Shown here in pieces: positions 30,726-39,763 of a DNA stretch of 64,000 bases. This DNA is from Phreatobacter sp. (GTDB lineage: Bacteria; Pseudomonadota; Alphaproteobacteria; Rhizobiales; Phreatobacteraceae), in assembly GCF_027532945.1 (NCBI RefSeq), contig NZ_JAPZTZ010000021.1:1-64000 (forward strand), given 5' to 3'. Position 1 is the first letter of the stretch, and each line of letters begins with the position of its first letter. Under the pieces are notes generated by a model. The model ran no database searches, was not told the origin of the DNA, and worked only from the letters and a program-made list of their open reading frames with translations. Both the position numbers and the translations under genes were made by a program.

Positions 30726-31078
30726 GAGCCGCGATAGGTCGTGTAGCCGTAGGGCGAGAGCAGCAGCGGGATATGGTAGTGCTGGTCGAGGGCCGAGACG
30801 TTGAAGCGCAGCGTCACCACGTCAAGGAAGGGCGGATCGGTCAGGGCAAAGCCCTGCGCCCGGTGATAGGCGGCAACGTCATATTCAAGGCTGTAGGGGC
30901 CCGGACGGATGGTGGCGGGGGTCAGCAGCGGCACCGGCGCGCGCCCGTCCGCATTGGTCTCGCCCTCGGCCATCAGGCGACGCGCCTCGCCGTCGATGGC
31001 GTACAGCCGGTAACGGATGCCCGCGGCAGGCCGGCCGGCCGCCGTGTCGAGCACATGGGTGGACAGGTGTCCGGGCAT
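30722..31078 (-). CDS. uraH: 5-hydroxyisourate hydrolase (transthyretin-like)
   Basis: Hydrolyses 5-hydroxyisourate, the product of PuuD, to OHCU. It has 118 residues, the standard size. The family marks are STHVLD with catalytic His8, Arg46 in NADGR, and the C-terminal YRGS tetrapeptide (115-118). ATG 31078 is preceded by a good AGGAG site. It is the promoter-proximal gene of the operon uraH-xdhA-xdhB-xdhC-puuD-allC; all junctions are overlapping or nearly so. The OHCU decarboxylase gene (uraD) and allantoinase gene are not in this window. Confidence 0.96.
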   Translation of the reverse strand: MPGHLSTHVLDTAAGRPAAGIRYRLYAIDGEARRLMAEGETNADGRAPVPLLTPATIRPGPYSLEYDVAAYHRAQGFALTDPPFLDVVTLRFNVSALDQHYHIPLLLSPYGYTTYRGS

Positions 31079-31134
31079 GGAAACTCCTCTCGTCCCGCTA
31101 TTTTCAGCATGAAGAGCGCCGCTTTGCACCGCAA

Positions 31135-31170
31135 AAAAATACCTGATGTGCAGGCGCGCACCGTATTTTT
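31135..31170. promoter_or_regulatory. Inverted repeat between uraH and the SulP gene, candidate operator
   Basis: AAAAATAC (31135-31142) and GTATTTTT (31163-31170) form perfect 8-base inverted arms separated by 20 GC-rich bases. They sit in the 151-base divergent intergenic region, 57 bases upstream of uraH and 60 bases upstream of the SulP start. A-rich arms stand out strongly in this GC-rich sequence. The position fits an operator for a dimeric regulator of purine catabolism, but no regulator gene is adjacent and the function is inferred. Confidence 0.35.
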
Positions 31171-31229
31171 CCGGACGCTGTGTCGCAGCCCCGGCCCCTA
31201 GCATCGACCCGCCCCCGCCGAGTCGTGCC

Positions 31230-32939
31230 ATGACCAGCCTCACGCAGCCTCAGGCCTCCTTTGCAGACCTGTTCACGCCGAAACTCGTGACGGTTCTCAA
31301 GGAGGGCTACGGGCCGAAGGATCTGCGCACCGATGCCATCGCCGGCCTCACCGTCGCCATCGTCGCCCTGCCACTCTCCATGGCCATCGCCATCGCCTCG
31401 GGCGCAACGCCGGACAAGGGGCTCGTCACCGCCATCATCGGCGGCTTCCTCATCTCAGCGCTGGGCGGCTCGCGGTTCCAGATCGGCGGCCCGGCCGGTG
31501 CCTTTATTCCGCTCGTCGCCTCGACGATCGCCATCCACGGCTATGATGGGCTGGTGATTGCCACCTTCATGGCCGGCATGATGCTGGTCGCCGTCGGTTT
31601 CCTGAGGCTAGGCACCTACATCAAGTACATCCCCTATCCCGTCACGGTCGGCTTCACAGCCGGCATCGCCGTCATCATCGGCGTCAGCCAGATCCGCGAC
31701 CTTCTCGGCCTCCGGCTCGGTGGCCCGGAGCCCGCGGAAATGCTCCACAAGCTCCCCGTTCTCTGGCAGGCCCTGCCAAGCCTCAACCCGGCGGCCGTGG
31801 CCCTTGCCGGGTTTTCCATCGCCGCCCTCGTGGCGCTGAAGCGCTGGCGGCCGACCCTGCCCGGCATGCTCATCGTCGTGGTGGCGGGCTCGGGCGCCGC
31901 CCTGCTCCTCAGCCTGCCGGTCGAGACGATCGGTTCGCGCTTCGGCGCCCTGCCCTCCGGCATTGGCTACCAGGGCCTGCCCGGCCTGTCGCTCACCCGC
32001 ATCCGCGAACTCATCGTGCCGGCCGTCGCCATTGCCATGCTCGGCGGCATCGAATCGCTGCTCTCCGCCGTGGTGGCCGACGGCATGACCGGCCGCCGCC
32101 ATCGCTCGAATTGCGAGCTCGTCGCCCAAGGGGTCGCCAACATGGCCTCGGCGCTGTGTGGTGGCATTCCCGTCACCGGCACGATCGCCCGGACCGCCAC
32201 CAATGTCCGCGCCGGTGCGCGCGGACCGGTGGCCGGCATTCTCCACTCCCTGTTCCTGCTGGCCTTCCTCTCGGTGGCGGGAGGCCTCATGGCCTATGTG
32301 CCGCTCGCCGTCCTCGCCGCGGTCCTCGCCATCGTCGCGTGGAACATGGCGGAGAAGCGGGAATTTGCATCGCTGCTGCGCGCCTCGCCCGGCGACGCGC
32401 TGGTGCTGCTGGCCGCCTTCCTGCTCACGGTCTTCGTCGACCTGACCGCCGGCATCGGCGTCGGCATCGTGCTGGGATCGCTGCTCTTCATGCACCGCAT
32501 GGCCGAGGCGATGGCGGTTGAGAGCAAGGTGCGCCTGCTCGACGAGGACATCCCCGACCGCGATGCGCCGACACCCGCCGACGCTGGCCGGGGGCGAGAT
32601 CGCCGCATCGTCACCTATCGGCTCAGCGGCGCCTTTTTCTTCGGTGCGGCGGCCACGGTGGCGTCTGTCTTCGACCGCATCGGCCAGCCTCCCGACGTCT
32701 TCATTCTCGACGTCACGGACGTGCCCTTCCTCGACACGACTGGCGCCTACACGCTGGAGACCTTCGTTCACAAGCTGGAGCGTGCGGGAACCCATGTCGT
32801 GATCGCCGGTGCCCGTGACAGCGTGGCGAATGCACTCGCCCATTTCGACCTGAAAGAACCGCGGCTCACTCTCGCACGTAATCTCGACATGGCCACCGCG
32901 GCGGCCGAGGCGCGCCTCGCCTTCTCAGGCAAGCCCTGA
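31230..32939 (+). CDS. SulP-family anion transporter with STAS domain
   Basis: A 569-residue integral membrane protein of the SulP/SLC26 family. The N-terminal part has about ten to twelve hydrophobic segments, including AIAGLTVAIVALPLSMAIAI (27-46) and FQIGGPAGAF, a conserved SulP signature. A cytoplasmic STAS domain (about residues 455-565) ends the protein, with FLDTTGAY at the position of the anti-sigma-antagonist-like loop. Members carry sulfate, bicarbonate or dicarboxylates and the substrate cannot be told from sequence. ATG 31230 was chosen over an upstream frame extension. Being divergent from the purine operon, it might be co-regulated; a role in purine-related transport is speculation. 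Confidence 0.92.
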   Translation: MTSLTQPQASFADLFTPKLVTVLKEGYGPKDLRTDAIAGLTVAIVALPLSMAIAIASGATPDKGLVTAIIGGFLISALGGSRFQIGGPAGAFIPLVASTIAIHGYDGLVIATFMAGMMLVAVGFLRLGTYIKYIPYPVTVGFTAGIAVIIGVSQIRDLLGLRLGGPEPAEMLHKLPVLWQALPSLNPAAVALAGFSIAALVALKRWRPTLPGMLIVVVAGSGAALLLSLPVETIGSRFGALPSGIGYQGLPGLSLTRIRELIVPAVAIAMLGGIESLLSAVVADGMTGRRHRSNCELVAQGVANMASALCGGIPVTGTIARTATNVRAGARGPVAGILHSLFLLAFLSVAGGLMAYVPLAVLAAVLAIVAWNMAEKREFASLLRASPGDALVLLAAFLLTVFVDLTAGIGVGIVLGSLLFMHRMAEAMAVESKVRLLDEDIPDRDAPTPADAGRGRDRRIVTYRLSGAFFFGAAATVASVFDRIGQPPDVFILDVTDVPFLDTTGAYTLETFVHKLERAGTHVVIAGARDSVANALAHFDLKEPRLTLARNLDMATAAAEARLAFSGKP

Positions 32940-33001
32940 CGCCCGGGATGCGAAGGCGCCGGGTGCCATGCTAGGACGGACCCGCGACGGAACGAAAGCC
33001 G

Positions 33002-34234
33002 ATGACCGAGACCGAGAGCCACGACGCCGACACCACCAGAGCCGACGTGATCGTCGTCGGTGCCGGTCCCGCCGGGCTTTTTGCGGCGCTCGCCCTTCAC
33101 CACGAGGGCTTCCGCCCGCTGGTCGTCGGGCCGGTGCCGGATGGCCGGCGCGACCACCGCACCTCGGCCCTGCTCGACGGCTCGGTCCTCGCCCTGAAGC
33201 GTCTCGGCGTTTGGCCGAACCTCGCCGACAAGGCCGCCCCGTTGCGCGTGATGCGGCTCGTCGATGCCACGGGCAGCCTGCTGCGTGCGCCGATCTTCGA
33301 GGGCCGTGCCGGCGAGATCGGGCTCGAGGCCTTCGGCTTCAACATTGCCAATGACGACATCACCGCCGCACTTCTCGCCGTCGTACGCGAGCGCGGCATT
33401 CCCATCATTGCCGAGCCCGTCACGGCGGTGACGGTCGACGGTTCCGCCACCGTGACCACTGCCTCCGGTCGCATCTTCTCGGCCCCGTTGGTCGCCGGCG
33501 CCGATGGCCGACAGTCGCTCGTCCGCCAGAGCGCCGGTATCGAGGTGGTTGCCGCGCGCTATCCGCAGACGGCGGTCACCGCGACCTTCCGCCACTCGCG
33601 GCCCCATGACGACGTCTCGACCGAGTTCCACACGCCGACGGGTCCCTTCACGCTGGTGCCCCTGCCGGGCGACCGGTCGAGCCTCGTCTGCGTCGTCACC
33701 CCGCGCGAGGCGGATCATCTGCTCGCCCTCGATGATGCCGCCTTCGCCCGCGAGATCGAGCGGCGCTCGCAGGCGATCCTCGGCAAGGTGACGCTGGAGC
33801 CCGGGCGCGGCCGCTACGACCTCTCCAGCATGACGCCGAAGAGCTTCGGGGTGCCGCATGCCGCCCTTATCGGCGAAGCCGCCCATGTCGTGCCACCGAT
33901 CGGCGCGCAGGGTCTGAACCTCGGCCTGCGCGATGGCGCAGCACTCGCCGAATGCCTCGCCGCGGCCCGGCTGCGCGGTGAACCCATGGGCAGCGCCAGC
34001 GCCATGGCGGACTATGACCGGGCGCGACGCGCCGACATCGTCGTCCGGACGCTCGCCATCGACGTGCTGAACCGGTCGCTCCTGTCCTCGCTCATGCCGG
34101 TCCATGTCGCCCGCGGCGCCGGTCTCTGGGCCCTCGACCGCATCGGACCGCTGCGGCGCGCCTTCATGCGCGAGGGCCTGCAACCGCAAGGCTCGCCCCG
34201 CCTCATGCGGGCCGATGACCGCGACGCGGCCTAA
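33002..34234 (+). CDS. UbiH/UbiF/COQ6-family FAD-dependent hydroxylase
   Basis: A 410-residue flavoprotein monooxygenase, probably hydroxylating the aromatic ring in ubiquinone synthesis. The FAD-binding GAGPAG (20-25) is followed by the second family motif, and GEAAHVVPPIGAQGLN (from 291) is the characteristic UbiH-family DG-like motif. Alphaproteobacteria vary in which ring position a given UbiH-like enzyme (UbiH, UbiF, UbiL, UbiM) uses, so I give no symbol. Its 3' end overlaps the convergent AEC transporter gene by four bases. Confidence 0.88.
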   Translation: MTETESHDADTTRADVIVVGAGPAGLFAALALHHEGFRPLVVGPVPDGRRDHRTSALLDGSVLALKRLGVWPNLADKAAPLRVMRLVDATGSLLRAPIFEGRAGEIGLEAFGFNIANDDITAALLAVVRERGIPIIAEPVTAVTVDGSATVTTASGRIFSAPLVAGADGRQSLVRQSAGIEVVAARYPQTAVTATFRHSRPHDDVSTEFHTPTGPFTLVPLPGDRSSLVCVVTPREADHLLALDDAAFAREIERRSQAILGKVTLEPGRGRYDLSSMTPKSFGVPHAALIGEAAHVVPPIGAQGLNLGLRDGAALAECLAAARLRGEPMGSASAMADYDRARRADIVVRTLAIDVLNRSLLSSLMPVHVARGAGLWALDRIGPLRRAFMREGLQPQGSPRLMRADDRDAA

Positions 34235-35226
34235 GGGCCGAAGAGGTTGATCGGCAACAGACCGTTCTTCACGAGGTAGAGCACGCTGGTCAGCGTGCCG
34301 ACCGAGACGAGCGTGCCGAGCAGCACGGCGTTCGACGCCTGCTCGACAGAGGTGTCGTACTGCCTGGCGATGATGAAGACATTGAGGGCGGGCGGCAGGC
34401 AGGCCATCAGCGCCGCGGCATAGACCCAGGACGGCTCAAAAGTGCCGAGGAATGACAGGATCACCACGGCCAGCACCGGGTGGATGATCAGTTTCAGAGC
34501 GAGGACCGGCGAGATCGCCGCCGCCACCCGGCCGAGTGCGCGAAAACTCTCCATCCGCAGGGCAACCGTCACACCGAGCGTGAACAGCGCCACCGGCGCT
34601 GCGGCGTTCTGCAGGAAGCCAAGAAAGCGGTCGAGCATTTCCGGCGGCTTGAACTCCAGAAAGGCGGCGATGACGCCCGCGACCGTCGCCAGAATGAAGG
34701 GGTGGGTGATGATCTTCACCACGACCTCGCCGATCACCGCGAGGACCGACCGCCGTTCCGTGCCGCCGAGCGCCATCAGCATCGGCACCAGCGAGAACAA
34801 CAGAATGTTGTCGAAGCAGAAGATCAGCGCGACCGGCGCCGCGGCATCGGCCCCGATGGTCGAGAAGGCGAGGCCCGGCCCCATATAGCCGATATTGCCA
34901 TAGGCGGCCGCGACGCCGGCGACCGTCGCATGTCCGGTGTGCCCGCCGGAGCGCCAGGCCACATAGGCAAAGCCCAGCACGAATACCGTGAAGGTTGCGA
35001 ATGTCGTGCCCACCACGAAGGGCACGTTGTTCAGTTTCTCCAGTGGCGTCTGGGCGAGGATGCGGAAGAACAGCGCCGGCAGGGCGATGTAGATCAGGAA
35101 GAAGTTCATCCAGCCGAGCCCGGCCTCAGGAATCGGCGTGCCTTTCCAGGCCTTGTAGCGCGCGGTGGCGAAACCGAGCGCGATCAGGCCGAAGAACGGC
35201 ATGGCGAGATTGAGGACTTGCAGCAT
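34231..35226 (-). CDS. AEC-family transporter (auxin efflux carrier type)
   Basis: A 331-residue membrane protein with about ten hydrophobic segments in the two five-helix blocks typical of the AEC/bile-arsenite-riboflavin transporter superfamily. The first block begins MLQVLNLAMPFFGLIALGFA and the second contains GVTVALRMESF followed by LKLIIHPVLA. Bacterial relatives export or import small organic acids such as malate or malonate; the substrate here is unknown. It stands alone and converges on the UbiH-type gene. Confidence 0.88.
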   Translation of the reverse strand: MLQVLNLAMPFFGLIALGFATARYKAWKGTPIPEAGLGWMNFFLIYIALPALFFRILAQTPLEKLNNVPFVVGTTFATFTVFVLGFAYVAWRSGGHTGHATVAGVAAAYGNIGYMGPGLAFSTIGADAAAPVALIFCFDNILLFSLVPMLMALGGTERRSVLAVIGEVVVKIITHPFILATVAGVIAAFLEFKPPEMLDRFLGFLQNAAAPVALFTLGVTVALRMESFRALGRVAAAISPVLALKLIIHPVLAVVILSFLGTFEPSWVYAAALMACLPPALNVFIIARQYDTSVEQASNAVLLGTLVSVGTLTSVLYLVKNGLLPINLFGP

Positions 35227-35300
35227 GAACGGGCCGGATGGCGGGACGAGCGACCGCTAAAGCCCGCGGCCGCGAAGGTCAACGCCGCTTGTGGCGCGGC

Positions 35301-35648
35301 TCAGTGCAGGCCGCTGCGCCGGACGCGGTAATTGCCCTCGCCATCCTTGTCGAAGACCTCGTCGACCTGCGGATGGCGGATCGGATCGCCGCTGGTGTCG
35401 GGCAACAGGTTCTGCTCCGACACATAGGCGATGTACTCCGTCACCTCGTTCTCGGCGAAGAGGTGGTAGAAGGGCTGGTCCTTGGCGGGCCGCATCTCCA
35501 CGGGAATGGATTCATACCATTCGTCCGTGTTCGAGAAGGTCGGATCGACGTCGAAGATCACACCCCGGAACGGATGGATCCGGTGCCGGACGACCTGGCC
35601 GATCTTGAACTTGGCTTGCCGGGGCTTGTCGATCACGCCGGTGGGCAT
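35301..35648 (-). CDS. hspQ: Heat shock protein HspQ
   Basis: A 115-residue HspQ/YccV-domain protein. In enterobacteria HspQ binds hemimethylated DNA and acts as an adaptor or specificity enhancer for Lon protease under heat stress. The segment KFKIGQVVRHRIHPFRGVIF (14-33) and the PFYHLFAEN motif (about 59-67) are diagnostic. The gene is monocistronic. A possible promoter lies 48 bases upstream. Confidence 0.93.
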   Translation of the reverse strand: MPTGVIDKPRQAKFKIGQVVRHRIHPFRGVIFDVDPTFSNTDEWYESIPVEMRPAKDQPFYHLFAENEVTEYIAYVSEQNLLPDTSGDPIRHPQVDEVFDKDGEGNYRVRRSGLH

Positions 35649-35672
35649 CCCTTCGTGCGGTTGGGGCGCGGG

Positions 35673-35701
35673 ACAACAGCCGCAAGCGGAGGCCCTGTCA
35701 A
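35673..35701 (-). promoter_or_regulatory. Possible promoter of hspQ
   Basis: On the minus strand a perfect TTGACA (35701-35696) is followed after 17 bases by TGTTGT (35678-35673), 25 bases before the hspQ start codon. The -35 match is good and the -10 match is poor, so this may be a weak housekeeping or a heat-shock sigma promoter. Found by eye only. Confidence 0.3.
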
Positions 35702-35738
35702 CGTCCTGTCACGAAGTCTTTACGGCGCAGGGTGCCGG

Positions 35739-36779
35739 TCAGATCGCATAGCGCGCGGCGTAGTCGGGATCCTTGGCCGCGACGATGCGGGCAAGATCGA
35801 CGATGACCTTGGCCTGTTTCCAGGTCGCATCGTCCTGCATCTTGCCATCGATCATCACCGCGCCGGACCCGTCTGGCATGGCCGCGAGAATGCGGGCGGC
35901 GAAGGCCACCTCGTCCGGATCGGGCGAGAAAACCCGCTTGGCGATGTCGATCTGGCTCGGATGCAGCGTCCAAGCGCCGGCACAGCCCATGAGGAACGCA
36001 TTGCGGAACTGGGTCTCGCAGGCGATGGGGTCGGAGAAGTCGCCGAAGGGGCCGTAGAAGGCCTTCAGGCCGTTGGCGGCACAGGCATCCACCATCTTGG
36101 CGATCGTGTAGTGCCAGAGGTCTTGCTGGTAGGCCGCGCGCGGCCCCTCCCCGCCCATGTCGGCCACCACCTTGTATTCGGGATGGCCGCCGCCGACGCG
36201 CGTCGTCTTCATCGCGCGCGAGGCCGCAAGATCCGCCGGCCCGAGGCTCATGCCATGCATGCGCGGCGAGGCGCTCGCGATGGCATCGACGTTCTTCACG
36301 CCCTCGGCCGTCTCCAGGATCGCGTGGATCAGGATGGGCTTGCCCACCCGGTGCCGCGCCTCAAGCTGGGCGAGCAGCTGGTCGAGATAGTGGATGTCCC
36401 AGGGCCCCTCGACCTTCGGCAGCATGATGACATCGAGCTTGTCGCCGATTGCCGCGACGATCTCGGTGAGATCATCGAGGATCCACGGCGAGTTCAGCGC
36501 GTTGACGCGCGTCCACACGCCCGTCGTGCCGAAATCCGTCGCCATCACCATCTCGATGAAGCCGGCCCGCGCCGCCTCCTTGGCGTCGAGCGGGATCGCG
36601 TCCTCGAGATTGCCGAGCACCACGTCGACGGTGCGGGCGAGGTCCGGCACTTTGGCCCGCACCTTTTCCAGATGCGGCGGGACGAAATGGATCATGCGCT
36701 CGAGCCGCACCGGCAGGTCGCGATAGGGCTCGGGAGCTCCAATGGCGAGCGGCTTGTAGATGTTGCGCGGCAGCTTCAT
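35739..36779 (-). CDS. CoA ester lyase, malyl-CoA lyase-like (HpcH/HpaI/CitE family)
   Basis: A 346-residue TIM-barrel lyase of the CitE superfamily. The segment NLEDAIP (57-63) carries the metal- and substrate-contacting acidic residues. [38 protein letters not shown] and [11 protein letters not shown] follow in family order, and GPFGDFSDP is also found in L-malyl-CoA/beta-methylmalyl-CoA lyases. These enzymes cleave malyl-CoA to acetyl-CoA and glyoxylate in the serine cycle or ethylmalonyl-CoA pathway. No other gene of those pathways is adjacent, so the physiological role is open. The gene appears monocistronic. Confidence 0.87.
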   Translation of the reverse strand: MKLPRNIYKPLAIGAPEPYRDLPVRLERMIHFVPPHLEKVRAKVPDLARTVDVVLGNLEDAIPLDAKEAARAGFIEMVMATDFGTTGVWTRVNALNSPWILDDLTEIVAAIGDKLDVIMLPKVEGPWDIHYLDQLLAQLEARHRVGKPILIHAILETAEGVKNVDAIASASPRMHGMSLGPADLAASRAMKTTRVGGGHPEYKVVADMGGEGPRAAYQQDLWHYTIAKMVDACAANGLKAFYGPFGDFSDPIACETQFRNAFLMGCAGAWTLHPSQIDIAKRVFSPDPDEVAFAARILAAMPDGSGAVMIDGKMQDDATWKQAKVIVDLARIVAAKDPDYAARYAI

Positions 36780-36864
36780 GGGATCACTCCTGAACCGCCA
36801 GCGCTACAGGACCCGGTTGCACCGCACAATTCCGTGGAACGGCGGATGGCCTGGTTGAAAACAA

Positions 36865-36891
36865 AAAGGCGCGGGACCGGCCCGCGCCTTT
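36865..36891 (-). terminator. Rho-independent terminator of the IalB gene
   Basis: Perfect 11-base arms (36865-36875 and 36881-36891) around a 5-base loop form a GC-rich hairpin. Read on the minus strand it ends in a T-rich tract, and it lies 21 bases after the stop codon at 36913. Confidence 0.8.
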
Positions 36892-36912
36892 GTCTTGGCT
36901 GAGAACGATTAA

Positions 36913-37731
36913 TCAGCGCTGCGGCGGAGCCAGCGGCGCCATGCCGGCGGGAGCGCCGGGCATCGGGACACCGGCCGGTGCGCCACCCGGGGCACCGCCC
37001 TGCTGCCGCTGCTGCTGCTCCTGCAGGCGGCGCTGGGCTTCCTCGCCGCGACGCTGCAGCTCGGCGGCCAGGCGGCGCTGCTGCTCCTCGTAGGCCTTCG
37101 GGTCGACCGGGTCGCCATCATAGGAAGCCTGGAAACCCTGCAGCGACATGCCGAGCGAGATCGCCCGGTTGTTCATGTTCACCACCTGGATGCTCAGCTG
37201 GTTCGCGCGCTTCATGCGGGTGAGGAACTCCGGCTGCATCTCCATCTGGGCGAAGCAGGCATTGGGCAGGCAGACCTCGTAGCGCATCGCCTGCGGCTGG
37301 GGCTGGCCCTGGCCGCCCTCGAGCACGACGCGGATGCCCGGCTGCAGCGACATGCCGACCGGCACGGCGATGATCAGGCGCGGCTTTTCGCCCTCCAGGT
37401 CGCGGATCTGCACCGAGGCCAGCATCTGGCCGTTCTCGGCACGGGTCTCCTGAACAACCATGCAGAGCTTCTTGGTGGTCGGCGGGGTGCGCTCGTCGAC
37501 GGGCACCTGATCGCAGAGCTTCACCCAGGGGGTCTGGACGGCCGCGAGGTTCTCAGCCGAATTGGCCGGGGGCTGGGCAGGCGCCTGGGCAGCGGGCGGC
37601 TGGGCGGGACGCTGCTGCTGCTGCGCCGGGCGCTGCTGCGGCTGCGGTTGCTGGGCGAAGGCCACCGCAGGCGCCATGAGCAGCGCGAGGCCTGCCCCGA
37701 GACGAACCGCGGACTTGGCGGAGAACGACAT
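36913..37731 (-). CDS. Invasion-associated locus B (IalB) family protein
   Basis: A 272-residue exported protein. The signal peptide (1-26) ends in AFAQ. A Gln/Pro/Ala-rich linker (27-58) follows, then the IalB domain (about 65-205) with four cysteines (in VKLCDQ, KKLCMV, YEVCLP and NACFAQ) that probably form two disulfides. The C-terminal tail is again rich in Gln, Arg, Pro and Gly, with a coiled-coil-like stretch around EEQQRRLAAELQRRGEEA. IalB was named for erythrocyte invasion in Bartonella, but homologues are widespread in free-living alphaproteobacteria with unknown roles. It is monocistronic with its own terminator. Confidence 0.9.
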   Translation of the reverse strand: MSFSAKSAVRLGAGLALLMAPAVAFAQQPQPQQRPAQQQQRPAQPPAAQAPAQPPANSAENLAAVQTPWVKLCDQVPVDERTPPTTKKLCMVVQETRAENGQMLASVQIRDLEGEKPRLIIAVPVGMSLQPGIRVVLEGGQGQPQPQAMRYEVCLPNACFAQMEMQPEFLTRMKRANQLSIQVVNMNNRAISLGMSLQGFQASYDGDPVDPKAYEEQQRRLAAELQRRGEEAQRRLQEQQQRQQGGAPGGAPAGVPMPGAPAGMAPLAPPQR

Positions 37732-37939
37732 GAAAGGTCCTTTCGATCGTGTCCGGAGCGCGCGCCTGCAGCGGGTCGGACCTTGATGAGTCGGAGCGGT
37801 CGCGCTCTTTCGCCGTGGAACGTGGCGACATGGTGGCGCGAGCCTCGGAGGCGGTTGATAGCGGCTCGCCCTTGCGTTGAAAAGCCGGAATCACCATGGC
37901 CCGTGCTAGGCTGCCGCGCAGTCTTTGCAGACAGGACCC

Positions 37940-39763
37940 ATGCTGCACCGCCTCCTCGCCCTCGCCGCCATCCTTCTGCTGCCCGCGACGGTCGCCGGCG
38001 CTGGCGACTTCGCGCGCCTGCCCATGCGCGAGGCCATTGCCATGCACGGCGAGCCGGCAGCCACCGCCGCCCTCGCCCATCGCCGTTACGTCAATCCAGA
38101 TGCGCCGAAGGGTGGCCGCTTCGTCCTCGGCGTCCAGGGCACCTTCGACACGCTGAACCCCTTCGTTGTCCGCGGCCTGGCCGTGCCGGGCGCACGCTCC
38201 TATGTCTGGGAGACGCTGATGCAGCGTTCCTATGACGAGCCGTTCACGCTCTATCCGCAGGTCGCCGCCGGCCTCGAAGTGCCAGAGGACCGCTCCTGGG
38301 TGATCTTTCACGTCGATCGCCGCGCCCGCTTCTCCGACGGACGCCCCGTCACCGCCGAGGACGTGCGCTTCTCCTTCGACCTGTTGCGCGAGCGAGGACG
38401 ACCGAACCACCGCACCTATTTCCGCAAGGTGGCGCGGGTAGACCTCATCGACAGCCATACGATCCGCTTCGACCTTGCCGGCGCTGGCGACCGCGAACTG
38501 CCGCTCATCCTCGGGCTCTTGCCGGTCCTGCCGCGGCATGCTGTCGATCCTGAAACCTTCGAGGAGACGACGCTGACGCCGCCGGTCGGCTCCGGCCCCT
38601 ATACGATCACCGAGCTGCGCGCCGGCGAAAGCGTGACCTTCCGCCGCGACCCGACGTGGTGGGGCGCAGACCTCGCCATTAACCGCGGCCTGCACAATGT
38701 CGATGAGGTCCGCTTCGACTTCTACCGGGACGGCAACACCCTGTTCGAGGCCTTCAAGAAGGGCCTGGTCGATGTTCGCGTCGAGACCGACCCCGGCCGT
38801 TGGGCCTCCGGCTATGACTTTCCGGCGATGCGCGACGGCCGCGTTATCCGCGACACGATCCGACAGGGCACGCCGAAGGGCATCCGCGGCCTCGTCATGA
38901 ACACCCGCAGGGCCGTGTTCGAGGATGTCAGAGTGCGCGAAGCGCTAGGCCTTCTCTTCGACTTCGAATGGACCGACCGGACCCTCTATGCCGACGGCTT
39001 CGAGCGCAGCCAGTCACTGTTCGAGGGCTCGGAGCTGTCAGCCCGCGCGCGGCCTGCCGATGCGGCGGAGCGGCGGCTCCTCGCCTCCGTCGGCGCCACT
39101 GTTCGCGCCGACTTGCTTGACGGAACATATGCTGTGCCGGTCTCGGACGGCACGGGCGCTGACCGGAACAGGCTGCGACAGGCGCTCGCCCTCCTCGGGC
39201 AAGCCGGCTACCGGCTCGATAGCGGCGTGCTGAAGGGCCGCGACGGCCAGCCGCTCGCCTTCGAGTTCCTGGTTGCCACCCGCGATCAGGAGCGCCTCGC
39301 CCTCACCTTCCAGCGCTTCGTGCAGCGCGCCGGCATCCGGATGAGCGTCCGCAATGTCGATGCGGTGCAATATGACCGCCGCCTGCGCGACTTTGACTTC
39401 GACATGGTCGACTACCGCTGGTGGAACACCTCGCTCTCGCCGGGCAACGAGCAGGCCTTCTATTGGGGGGTCAATGCTGCTTCGACCCCGGGCAGCCGCA
39501 ACCTTCCGGGGATCACCGACCCGGCTGTCGAGCGGCTCGTCGCTGCCATTGTCGAGGCACGCAGCCGCGGCGACCTCGTCACCGCCGCCCGCGCCCTCGA
39601 CCGGGTCGTCACCGGCGGCTTCTACTGGGTGCCGCTCTTCCATCAGCCGGCGCAGTGGATCGCCCGCTGGAACCATGTGGGGACGCCTGCCGAATCATCT
39701 CTTTTCGGCTATCTCGTAGAGACGTGGTGGCGTCGTGACGCCGGTGGGGCTGTCGGTCGGTGA
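37940..39763 (+). CDS. Extracellular solute-binding protein, peptide/oligopeptide ABC type (SBP_bac_5)
   Basis: A 607-residue periplasmic binding protein with signal peptide LHRLLALAAILLLPATVAGA (2-21). The family-5 features include NPDAPKGGRFVLG, the NPF...WETLM stretch, and VGSGPYTITEL before a long C-terminal lobe. Its size and PDAPKGG motif resemble YejA-type proteins that feed oligopeptides or microcin C to an ABC importer. No permease or ATPase gene is nearby. ATG 37940 follows an AGGA site. Its stop codon overlaps the GTG start of the next gene (GTGA), which suggests coupled translation with the adenylate-forming protein. Confidence 0.9.
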   Translation: MLHRLLALAAILLLPATVAGAGDFARLPMREAIAMHGEPAATAALAHRRYVNPDAPKGGRFVLGVQGTFDTLNPFVVRGLAVPGARSYVWETLMQRSYDEPFTLYPQVAAGLEVPEDRSWVIFHVDRRARFSDGRPVTAEDVRFSFDLLRERGRPNHRTYFRKVARVDLIDSHTIRFDLAGAGDRELPLILGLLPVLPRHAVDPETFEETTLTPPVGSGPYTITELRAGESVTFRRDPTWWGADLAINRGLHNVDEVRFDFYRDGNTLFEAFKKGLVDVRVETDPGRWASGYDFPAMRDGRVIRDTIRQGTPKGIRGLVMNTRRAVFEDVRVREALGLLFDFEWTDRTLYADGFERSQSLFEGSELSARARPADAAERRLLASVGATVRADLLDGTYAVPVSDGTGADRNRLRQALALLGQAGYRLDSGVLKGRDGQPLAFEFLVATRDQERLALTFQRFVQRAGIRMSVRNVDAVQYDRRLRDFDFDMVDYRWWNTSLSPGNEQAFYWGVNAASTPGSRNLPGITDPAVERLVAAIVEARSRGDLVTAARALDRVVTGGFYWVPLFHQPAQWIARWNHVGTPAESSLFGYLVETWWRRDAGGAVGR

